Below, in pieces: positions 29,221-38,311 of a DNA stretch of 64,000 nucleotides. Under the pieces are notes generated by a model. That model saw only the letters and a list, made by a program, of their open reading frames with translations, had not been told where the DNA came from and did no database searches. This stretch comes from Pyropia yezoensis (taxonomy: Eukaryota > Rhodophyta > Bangiophyceae > Bangiales > Bangiaceae): assembly GCA_009829735.1 (NCBI GenBank), contig CM020618.1, positions 35,192,894 through 35,256,893 of the forward strand. The letters run 5' to 3'. Positions within the stretch are counted from its first letter, which is position 1, and each line of letters begins with the position of its first letter. The position numbers were made by a program, and so were the translations under genes.

Positions 29221-32200
29221 CAGCCCGCCGCCTTGGCCGCTGCCACCTGCGGGGGGGGAGGGGGTGCGGCAGGGAGGTGAAGGGGAAGAGGCGAAAAAGG
29301 CACGGCAGAGAATCAGCGGCCGTGGGGTGGGGGCGCGGCTTACGGGCAGCACACCAGCAGCGGCGGCGGCGCGGTTTGAAAACCCGCGCCGCCGGTGCTG
29401 GCGCGACCTGCCCGCCTCCCCCGACAGAGCCGCCGCGCCCGTGCTCCCCCCCGGCCGGCCGCCGATCCTCTACCCCACCCCTCCCACACTCTCCCCCCCT
29501 CCTCCTCACGCTCCCTCCTCTCGCCCCACCCCCCCCCCCACAACAAACTCACCGGTCCGGCCGCCGCCACCGCCACACAGCCCGCCGCCTTGGCCGCTGC
29601 CACCTCCGGGGGGGGAGGGGGTGGGGGAGGGGGGTGGGGGGGAAGAGGCGAAAAAGGCACGGCAGAGAATCAGCGGCCGTGGGGTGGGGGCGCGGCTTAG
29701 GGGCAGCACACCAGCAGCGGCGGCGGCGCGGTTTGAAAACCCGCGCCGCCGGTGCTGGCGCGACCTGCCCCCCTCCCCCAACAGAGCCGCCGCGCCCGTG
29801 CTCCTCCCGGCCGGCCGCCGATCCTCCACCCCACCCCTCCCACACTCTCCCCCCCTCCTCCTCACGCCCCCTCCTTACCCCCCCCCACAACAAACGCACC
29901 GGTCCGGCCGCCGCCACCGCCACACAGCCCGCCGCCTTGGCCGCTGCCACCTGCGGGGGGGGAGGGGGTGGGGGAGTGGGGTGGGGGGGAAGAGGCGAAA
30001 AAGGCACGGCAGAGAATCAGCGGCCGTGGGGTGGGGGCGCGGCTTAGGGGCAGCACACCAGCAGCGGCGGCGGCGCGGTTTGAAAACCCGCGCCGCCGGT
30101 GCTGGCGCGACCTGCCCCCCTCCCCCAACAGAGCCGCCGCACCCGTGCTCCTCCCGGCCGGCCGCCAATCCTCCACCCCACCCCTCCCACACTCTCCCCC
30201 CCTCCTCCTCACGCCCCCTCCTTACCCCCCCCCCACAACAAACGCACCGGTCCGGCCGCCGCCACCGCCACACAGCCCGCCGCCTTGGCCGCTGCCACCT
30301 GCGGGGGAGGAGGGGGTGGGGGAGGGGGGTGGGGGGGAAGAGGGGGAGAAGGCACGGCAGAGAATCAGCGGCCGTTGGGTGGGGGCGCGGCTTAGGGGCA
30401 GCACACCAGCAGCGGCGGCGGCGCGGCTTGAAAACCCGCGCCGCCGGTGCTGGCGCGACCTGCCCCCCTCCCCCAACAGAGCCGCCGCGCCCGTGCTCCC
30501 CCCCGGCCGGCCGCCGATCCTCCACCCCACCCCCCCCACACTCTCCCCCTCCTCCTCACGCCCCCTCCTCTCGCCACCCCCCCCCCCCCCACAACAAACG
30601 CACCGGTCCGGCCGCTACAACCGCCACACAGCCCGCCGCCTTGGCCGCTGCCACCTGCGGGGGGGGAGGGGGTGGGGGAGGGGGGTGGGGGGGAAGAGGC
30701 GAAAAAGGCAAGGCAGAGAATCAGCGGCCGTGGGGTGGGGGCGCGGCTTAGGGGCAGCACACCTGCAGCGGCGGCGGCGCGGTTTGAAAACCCGCGCCGC
30801 CGGTGCTGGCGCGACCTGCCCGCCTCCCCCGACAGAGCCGCCGCGCCCGTGCTCCCCCCCGGCCGGCCGCCGATCCGCCACCCTTCCCCTCCCAAACTCT
30901 CCCCCCCTCCTCCTCACGCCCCCTCCTCACCCCCCCCCCACAACAAACGCACCGGTCCGGCCGCCGCCACCGCCACACAGCCCGCCGCCTTGGCCGCTGC
31001 CACCTCCGGGGGGGGAGGGGGTGGGGGAGGGGGGTGGGGGGGAAGAGGCGAAAAAGGCACGGCAGAGAATCAGCGGCCGTGGGGTGGGGGCGCGGCTTAG
31101 GGGCAGCACACCAGCAGCGGCGGCGGCGCGGTTTGAAAACCCGCGCCGCCGGTGCTGGCGCGACCTGCCCGCCTCCCCCGACAGAGCCGCCGCGCCCGTG
31201 CTCCCCCCCGGCCGGCCGCCGATCCTCCACCCCACCCCTCCCACACTCTCCCCCCCTCCTCCTCACGCCCCCTCCTCACCCCCCCCACACAACAAACGCA
31301 CCGGTCCGGCCGCCGCCACCGCCACACAGCCCGCCGCTTTGGCCGCTGCCACCTCCGGGGGGGTAGGGGGTGGAAGAGGGGGGTGGGGGGGAAGAGGCGA
31401 AAGAGGCACGGCAGAGAATCAGCGGCCGTGGGGTGGGGGCGCGGCTTAGGGGCAGCACACCAGCAGCGGCGGCGGCGCGGTTTGGAAAACCGCGCCGCCG
31501 GTGCTGGCGCGACCTGCCCCCCTCCCCCGACAGAGCCGCCGCGCCCGTGCTCCCCCCCGGCCGGCCGCCGATCCGCAACCCCGCCCCTCCCACACTCTCC
31601 CCCCCTCCTCCTCACGCCCCCTCCTCACCCTCCCCCCACAACAAACGCACCGGTCCGGCCGCCGCCACCGCCACATTGCCCGCCGCCTTGGCCGCTGCCA
31701 CCTGCGGAGGAAGAGGGGGTGGAAGAGGGGGGTGGGGGGGAAGAGGCGAAAAAGGCACGGCAGAGAATCAGCGGCCGTGGGGTGGGGGCGCGGCTTAGGG
31801 GCAGCACACCAGCAGCGGCGGCGGCGCGGCTTGAAAACCCGCGCCGCCGGTGCTGGCGCGACCTGCCCGCCTCCCCCGACAGAGCCGCCGCGCCCGTGCT
31901 CCCCCCCGGCCGGCCGCCGATCCTCTACCCCACCCCTCCCACACTCTTCCTCCCTCCTCCTCACGCCCCCTCCTCACCCCCCCCCCACAACAAACGCACC
32001 GGTCCGGCCGCTACAACCGCCACACATCCCGCCGCCTTGGCCGCTACGACCTGCGGGCGGAGGGGGAGGGGGAGGGGTGGGGGGGAAGAGGCGAAAAAGG
32101 CACGGCAGAGAATCAGCGGCCGTGGGGTGGGGGCGCGGCTTAGGGGCAGCACACCAGGAGCGGCGGCGGCGCGGTTTGAAAACCCGCGCCGCCGGTGCTG

Positions 32201-32760
32201 GCGCGACCTGCCCGCCTCCCCCGACAGAGCCGCCGCGCCCGTGCTCCCCTCCGGCCGGCCGCCGATCCGCCACCCCACCCCTCCCACACTCTCCCCCCCT
32301 CCTCCTCACGCTCCCTCCTCTCGCCCCCCCCCCCCCCCCCCAACAAACGCCCCGGTCCCGCCGCTACAACCGTCGCAACTACCACCTCCCGCCGCCTTGG
32401 CCGCTGCCACCTGCGGGGGGGGAGGGGGTGGGGGACGGGGGTGAGGGGGAAGAGGCGAAAAAGGCACGGCAGAGAATCAGCGGCCGTGGGGTGGGGGCGC
32501 GGCTTGGGGGCAGCACACCAGCAGCGGCGGCGGCGCGGCTTGAAAACCCGCGCCGCCGGTGCTGGCGCGACCTGCCCCCCTCCCCCAACAGAGCCGCCGC
32601 GCCCGTGCTCCCCCCCGGCCGGCCGCCGATCCTCCACCCCACCCCTCCCACACTCTCCCCCTCCTCCTCACGCCCCCTTCTCTCGCCCCCCCCCCCCACA
32701 ACAAACGCACCGGTCCGGTCGCCGCCAACACGACACAACCCGCCGCCTTGGCGGCCACCA
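29221..32760. repeat. Tandem array of about ten ~350-bp units
   Basis: Units open with CAGCCCGCCGCCTTGG at about 29221, 29578, 29925, 30273, 30629, 30978, 31327, 31676, 32025 and 32385, plus a partial one near 32735; periods are 345-360 bases. Each unit keeps AGAGAATCAGCGGCCGTGG, a CAGCACACCAGCAGCGGCGG block, GAAAACCCGCGCCGCCGG and a pyrimidine tract. The first unit reaches into the 5' end of the helicase locus. All long Pro/Arg-rich frames of this stretch are by-products of the repeat. On the minus strand each unit has a polypyrimidine-CAG followed by GTGGCAGCGGCCAAGG. Confidence 0.9.
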
Positions 32761-32789
32761 GCAGCGGGGGGGGTGGGGGGAGGGGTGGG

Positions 32790-33200
32790 GGAAGGGAGGG
32801 GGCGCGGCACACCGTGGAGAGGGTGGTCGGGAATGGGGGAGAGGGCGCGGCACAACCGGGAAAGGGAGAGGTGGTGGAAGGGAGGGGGCGCGGCACACCG
32901 TGGAGAGGGTGGTCGGGAATGGGGGAGAGGGCGCGGCACAACCGGGAAAGGGAGAGGTGGTGGAAGGGAGGGGGCGCGTCACACCGTGGAGAGGGCGGTG
33001 GGGAGAGGGCGCGGCGCAACCGGCAAAGGGAGGGTGGGTGAAGGGAGGGGGCGCGGCACACCGTGGAGAGGGTGAGGGGGAGAGGGCGCGGCGCAACCGG
33101 GAAAGGGAGGGTGGGGGAAGGGAGGGGGCGCGGCACACCGCGGAGAGGGTGAGGGGGAGAGGGCGCGGCACAACCGGGAAAGGGAGGGGTGGGGGGTTGG
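32790..33200. repeat. Minisatellite, ~80-bp period, about five copies
   Basis: Copies marked by GGGGGCGCGGCACACCGTGG recur at about 32807, 32888, 32969, 33047 and 33125. It is purine-rich on the plus strand and follows the 350-bp array directly. Confidence 0.85.
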
Positions 33201-33244
33201 ACGCACAGAGCGCGGCGGGGAGAGCGGCCGCGGTGGGGGGACGG

Positions 33245-33362
33245 GGCCGCGCGTGCACGCATGCGCGCGTGCATGCCCGTTCATCGGGCGCCGCGCGCAT
33301 GCATGCGCGCGTGCGTGGGTGCACGAATGCGTGCGTGGGTGCACGAATGCGTGCGCGTCACA
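33245..33362. repeat. Alternating purine-pyrimidine tract (Z-DNA-prone)
   Basis: Runs of GCGCGTGCACGCATGCGCGC type alternate over about 110 bases, including two copies of GTGGGTGCACGAATGCGTGC. No coding value. Confidence 0.6.
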
Positions 33363-33829
33363 GCACCCCGTTTCGAAATCAGAGCGGCAAATTAATAAAT
33401 GGTCGAGGAAAAACGACCGTACGTACAGAGGTTGTTTTAGGACATGTTTTCCTCTTGACGCGATAAATTCCACTCTGCTCGCCTGTGCGCGCCAGGTGGT
33501 GGGTCAGTCAACACTCCTTGCACTGCCTGGCGATATTATTGGCGTCCTGCATTGCTGTGGACCATGAACGCAGAAATGCAAGCGGGCCTTTGCGCTCCGC
33601 AGGCTACCCCCCCGCTTGGACCCCTCTTCACGTTGTCCCCCTGCGCGCGCCCACACCCGCACGCGCGTGTGCATGTGTCCAACGCAATTCGAACCCCACC
33701 CCACCCCCCCCCCCGCCTCCCCCCCCCCCGGGGGAGGCCCCCCCCCCCCCCCTACGCGAAAATTTGCGGGGCACACATTTGCGGGAAGGCTCCGGGTGAC
33801 GACTTCGCGAGCATTAACCGATAAAACAC

Positions 33830-33886
33830 TTTCTCAGCTGGGGGTGCTGGACGATTTTTTATCGTCCAGCACCCCCAGCTGAGAAA
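33830..33886. repeat. Perfect 26-bp inverted repeat with 5-base loop
   Basis: 33830-33855 is the exact reverse complement of 33861-33886, with TTTTT between. The arms end in TTTCTCAGCTGGGG. It could be a structured RNA, a tiny foldback element or a library artefact. Confidence 0.9.
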
Positions 33887-34237
33887 TGCGCGTTCATAGC
33901 CCTTCCATAGCGGGTTTCCCTTTTCCACAGTACAATGCCGGTCCGTTTTGACAGCGGCTGTGGGGCGCACATGCAGGGGACGGTCGGGAGACAGAGGTAC
34001 GCCCTCCGCGTCATATGCTTTTGTAAATAAATAGCACAGCGCATGATGCCTCACATGATGGTCGTATCTATATATGCAGCGCGTGCGTGCGTTGGCCGAG
34101 GAAACGTCAACAGAAAGTACACAAAAAAAATAGAGAAAGCTGGGGCGGACGGTACCGCGAGAGGGGTCTCGCAATCGCATCCGCAACCCGCAAGCCCGAT
34201 TGAGGGCGTCTTCCTGCACCTTTAGGATGTGCTGGCG

Positions 34238-34260
34238 AAAAAAAAAAAAAAAAAAAAAAA
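34238..34260 (+). repeat. A23 tract
   Basis: An isolated poly(A) run in GC-rich DNA. It may mark the 3' end of a retroposed sequence on the plus strand, but no target duplication was recognised. Confidence 0.6.
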
Positions 34261-34561
34261 CTCTGCGCATACCCCTCGACAAGGTTGTCCTCATGCTTCT
34301 CACAAAAATGGGGTCTCGCCGGCGCTTCCCCTTCTGGGGGGGGTCCGTAGCGGGGCAAGCGTGTAGTACAGCAACGAGTAGAAGGGCGTTCACACGCAGA
34401 CGGTCTGGCGGGAGCGGAATGCGAGGCGACGCGCGCGGTCGCAGGCCGGGCGGGAGTTCAAGACTGCCCGGTGATACGCTTAATGTGTGCGCGTGCACGA
34501 GTGCCAAGTTCTTTGCGGTGGTTCATCTGTGAAAAACCGGGCCTCTCCCCGCGCCCGACAG

Positions 34562-34669
34562 TCACCACCAGCGTGACGTGGGCAGGGCGTACACCCTGAC
34601 ACGGTCATAGCCCTCGCCAGCCTTGCACTCGCCAATCAACTCAAGGGTAAAGTGTGGGCCCCCCGCGCG
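34562..34669 (-). CDS. Possible last exon of the RING gene
   Basis: A short open stretch reading HFTLELIGECKAGEG and YDRVRVYALP before a stop at 34562-34564. The mixed residues look protein-like, and a TAG acceptor lies just upstream. It sits about 210 bases 3' of the RING frame, whose stop lies in a GTGAGT donor-like sequence. The phases do not match directly (the RING donor would leave phase 1, this exon needs phase 0), so the link is weak. Confidence 0.2.
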   Translation of the reverse strand, partial: RAGGPHFTLELIGECKAGEGYDRVRVYALPTSRWW

Positions 34670-34881
34670 CTACATTTACGCTTGGGGACCCAACACCTGC
34701 CGCCCCCCTCGCAAGCCCGCCCGACACCCACGCCCCAGCAGACCACCCTTCGCCCCTGGTCCACCCCGCCGGTGCAATGCAACGTGCTCCATGGATTGGG
34801 TGGGGCAGGCCAAGTACTTGCGCCTGCACAGCCCCATTCCACGACCCGCCCGGTGACGGCGACACAAGGTCATACAAGCGG

Positions 34882-35877
34882 CTACTCACTCCCCGTAAAG
34901 CGCTCAGAGGAGCCGAGGTACTCAACCACGGTCCGCATGACATGCACAGGGCAGCTGCCCTTGTGTGACAACCACTCTTCAATCTCGCCGCTGTGAAACA
35001 CGCACATACACGGCAGACGGCGCACCCTGTCCCCAGCCTGAAACTCTTCCAAACAGATACTGCACGGGTCCTCAGCACCAGCCGCGTCCGCAGCCTGCAG
35101 TGTGAACGATGGGAGCATGGACATTGCCCATGCGGGCACCGGGCACATGCCACCGGCCCCGCCGCCAGCGCCCCCCACGGGCACGCGCAGACCCGCTGGC
35201 AGTGCCGGCCACGGCCCGCGCGCCACAGAGGCGTTGGCCACCGGCCCAGACGGGGGGGCAGTCACCACAGAAACCGCACGCATCGTACCCACATCAGGCA
35301 CCGGGGACATGCCCGGAAGCGAGACATCAACGTGCATCACGGGCACGCGCAGACCCGCTGGCAGTGCCGGCCACGGCCCGTGCGCCACAGGGGCGTTGGC
35401 CACCGGCCCAGACGGGGGGGCAGTCGCCACCACCCCCGCCGCGGACCCCCCCTGTGGGATAGAGCCCGCCTGTGGTACACGGCCCATCACAAAGACAACC
35501 TGGCCACGAGAGCCATGGGGCGTCGTCGCCGCCGTGCTGAGGTTGTCGAGCGCGGCGCTCAGAGTGCCGGCGGGCGCCGTCGCGGCTGTGGATGACCCCG
35601 GCATGGCCGCTGCACCCTGGGAGGCATCGACAGGATCTGTGGCCGTGTCATCGGTCAAATCGACGATGGGCGGGGGGACAGGAGCCCCCCCGTGGACCCC
35701 CGCCGAGTACCCGACCGCTCCGCTACCCGTCAAGAGCGCGATATCCGCCTCCGCTCTCTCCGATGAGCGCCCAGCCCGCTCGGCCAACCGAGAGGACCGC
35801 CGGGGGGGCCGGCGCCCGTGCCGCTCCCCCGTGTCGTCATCCGAGCTGCGCGGCTGGTAGTTGCGGTCAGCCGACAT
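34882..35877 (-). CDS. RING-H2-like E3 ligase candidate with SUMO-interacting motif
   Basis: 331 residues from the ATG at 35877 (A at -3). A longer frame upstream runs through a poly(C) leader and is not used. PPPIVDLTDD (about 68-77) is a textbook SUMO-interacting motif. The C terminus (from 272) has a RING-like domain: CSICLEEF, GDRVRRLPC, MCVFH, EIEEWL and SCPVH. The metal-ligand series reads C-C-C-C-H-E-C-H: the fourth ligand is Cys, the eighth His, and the sixth, normally Cys in HxxC, is Glu298. RING plus SUMO motif suggests a SUMO-targeted ubiquitin ligase, acting in the nucleus with an E2 enzyme; that role is inference. The middle carries a 54-residue duplication (PPSGPVANA and GPWPALPAGLRVPV twice; DNA copies at 35179-35268 and 35340-35429). 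The stop overlaps a GTGAGT donor-like site, so the true C terminus could lie in a further exon. Confidence 0.7.
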   Translation of the reverse strand: MSADRNYQPRSSDDDTGERHGRRPPRRSSRLAERAGRSSERAEADIALLTGSGAVGYSAGVHGGAPVPPPIVDLTDDTATDPVDASQGAAAMPGSSTAATAPAGTLSAALDNLSTAATTPHGSRGQVVFVMGRVPQAGSIPQGGSAAGVVATAPPSGPVANAPVAHGPWPALPAGLRVPVMHVDVSLPGMSPVPDVGTMRAVSVVTAPPSGPVANASVARGPWPALPAGLRVPVGGAGGGAGGMCPVPAWAMSMLPSFTLQAADAAGAEDPCSICLEEFQAGDRVRRLPCMCVFHSGEIEEWLSHKGSCPVHVMRTVVEYLGSSERFTGSE

Positions 35878-37235
35878 GATCCAGGCCCGGCTGGGGATTG
35901 GGACGGGCAAGGCAGGTGCAAAAAAACAGTTTGTGGAGGGTGACGAGGGTGGGAAGGGGGGGGGGGGGGGGGGGGGGGGGGGGCGGGAGAGCGGGAAGGG
36001 TGGCGGAGAGCCCACGCAGGCCGACGCGCATCCGTCCTGGGAAGGGGGCCGCCCGGGGGGGAACGGTACTGTGGTGCTGGCAAAGAGGCTACAGGCCCCA
36101 CGCGTCTCCTCCCTGATAATCCGAAAGGCGCCTTGCACGAGGCAGATCAGGTCCGGTCTCAATACAAAAGATTGGGAGCCTGTGATGCCATGCCCAGGCC
36201 CAAGCACGTCCCGTGTCTCTTGTGCTGGGCCGACAGGACCGACCTCACTCAAGCACAGGGTGGAAAGGCGTGCTTGACCACATTCGTGATTGCGTCAAGA
36301 GAGGGGGTGCCACACTCCCAAACTGCGCCCTATCCCCTCGCCGAATGCTGTGTGGCCGTTGCGCTCTGGGGCACGGCGTGTGCCGTCCGCGCAGTGATCC
36401 TTGAGCCGGGATCCTTGCCTAGCCTGTTTTTCAGCCGTTACGCCACTCCGCGACTTGTCAAGTGGCCCCCTGAACCCCCCTCCACACCCCCGTGCGGGCC
36501 GACTGTTTATTTTTGTCTTCGTCTATGAGGCGGTCTGATTGCCTATGGATGTCGCCTTCCCACCATTTTTTTATGAGGTAAGCCAAGACGCACAGCGACG
36601 GTGCGTACCACAAGATGGAAGAAAAGGTGGGTTTTTGCCGTCGTTCAGGCGGGGTATGGCCGGCGGGGACGGCCGCTGGGGATGGCCGGCGAGGACAGCC
36701 GGAGGGGCTTACCTGTGGCGATTGCCTGCGGCAATTACCGGCGGGGACGGTCGGAGGGGCCTGCCCGCGGCGATTGCCCGCGGGTGCGGCCTGCAGGAGT
36801 GGCGTGCGGTGGCGGCCGAATGGGGCGGCGTGCGGCAGTGGCCGGCCGCCGCCGTGGCGAGCGGCGGGGCGGGTCGGCGGGGGGGGGGGGGGGGGGGGGC
36901 GCCGGTGGAGGTGGCTTGTGGCGATTGTACACTACGGTGGCCGGCTGCAGGGGCCGGCGGTGGCGGGCCGCTGCAGGGGGCCGCCTTCGTGGCCGGCGAC
37001 AGAGGCCAGCGGTGGGGGCCAGCTGTGACGCCTGGCGGCAGCGGTCAATGCGGGGTGGCCTGTGGCGGTGGGTAGCGGCGGTCTGGGGCTCGAGGAAGTT
37101 AACAAGAGCAACTAAGAAGCTCTTTCAGATGGGCCACCCCTCTCCCGATCACTTTATCCGTTTACTTCCGCCGTGCACAAGGAGTCTGCATATAACAAAT
37201 CTCGGTGCCAGGTTCATTGTTAAATGCCTGGTAAC

Positions 37236-37266
<31 letters not shown>

Positions 37267-37358
37267 GTTTTAAAGGTTCGACCACTCGAGGAGCCATTAT
37301 AGAGCCAGCTAAGAGCCCAGAGTGTGCCAGTCCCTGCACGCGTCGTGCACGTAGGCGG
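35878..37358. other. 5' flank of the RING gene and GC-rich low-complexity DNA
   Basis: Poly(G) at about 35957-35983 (C-rich in the RING mRNA leader), 36880-36898 and 37236-37264, and degenerate GGCGGGGACGGCCGG-type repeats at 36640-37080. No gene is supported. Before the retroelement inserted, this DNA was continuous with that from 53803 on. Confidence 0.45.
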
Positions 37359-37363
37359 CAGAG
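37359..37363. repeat. Target-site duplication, left copy (CAGAG)
   Basis: Matches CAGAG at 53798-53802. A 5-bp duplication is usual for Ty3/gypsy integration. Confidence 0.85.
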
Positions 37364-37726
37364 TGTAGCACAATAGGAATCCGTCGCACGTCCACTCTCA
37401 GGGAACACTCACCAAGGGGGATCGGCACCAACGTCACCGGGAGGCCAAGGTTGCTGTCCTTGGAGCGCAAGCCACGGGACCAAGATGGGAGCCCAAATGG
37501 GAGGGGTTTGTTGTTCTCCCTTGGCCGGCGGTGGATTCGCCACCGGCCCCCTCGTTATAAACCCTCGGAGACACTACTAACTACCCTCCACCCCAAGATG
37601 CAAGTCCCTCTGGTCATACGTAACTTATAGATACCGTGACCAGTACGAACTATCAAATTGAAAGTTAAGGGTTAGAAGTAGCCCCCCTGATATTAGGGTC
37701 ACAATACGGACAACCATATTGCTACA
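37364..37726 (-). repeat. Chromovirus 3' LTR
   Basis: Begins TGTAGCACAATAGG and ends TTGCTACA on the plus strand. It is 363 bases, about 99% identical to 53435-53797, with the differences in its last 90 bases. Confidence 0.92.
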
Positions 37727-37740
37727 TATCCCCCCCTTAG
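37727..37740 (-). other. Polypurine tract of the chromovirus
   Basis: On the minus strand it reads CTAAGGGGGGGATA directly before the 3' LTR, the normal place for plus-strand priming. Confidence 0.75.
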
Positions 37741-38311
37741 ATTCGGCCCGTCCTCGGGTCGAGTTGCATTCGGGTTACCGAATGTAAGTGGGTCGCGTGA
37801 CTGTTTACCCGTCGGGTGGGGCTTTGCGCCCCGTCGCGACAGACACCCCTTTTCGAGGTTGTCCGAGGGGGGTGCCCCCCTTTGTGTGGTACACACACGA
37901 TCCGTTTTCCGGACCGTTAATTTCCCGATGCGGGTTTTTGTTCACGACCCCCCTTTCCGAGGGGTGGTGCAAGCGGATCCGCCACCAGGTGCCTGGTGGT
38001 AGGGGGGCCCCTCTCGTGTGGACGATTGAGTGGGGGGCGGGGGCTGCCCGCGTTGCGTGGGGGCGGTTGGGGGTGACCCCCCTTTGCTTACCCCGTGGTG
38101 GGGGTGGCCCCGTCCCGCCCAGGTGCCTGGGTGGGGCGCTTTCGTAGCCCCGTGGGGCGCGGGTCGACCCGCGTGTTTGTGGCGCTTCTCGTAGCCGTTT
38201 GTGGTCATAAGCGCGGGTGCCCGCGCTTCCCTGGCTCGTCCCGGTTATCCCACCGTACCGGGTCGTAGCCGTCGACGGCTTGTGGGCGTGGGGGACTCCG
38301 CACCCGTTATC

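Larger units (their letters stand above)
33363..34561. other. Intergenic DNA with a perfect hairpin and a poly(A) tract
   Basis: No gene is supported. It holds C-rich tracts (33700-33752), the hairpin at 33830-33886 and A23 at 34238-34260. Confidence 0.5.

Noticed and set aside
28706-33466. Many long Pro/Arg-rich frames on both strands
   Set aside because: They arise from the ~350-bp tandem units, whose sequence lacks stops in several frames; no domain is visible.
35878-36252. N-terminal extension of the RING protein
   Set aside because: It would encode a poly-Pro run from a poly(C) leader; the ATG at 35877 has a good context and begins normal-looking protein.
36539-37302. Gly/Arg/Trp-rich plus-strand frames
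   Set aside because: Products of GGCGGGGACGG-type low-complexity DNA.
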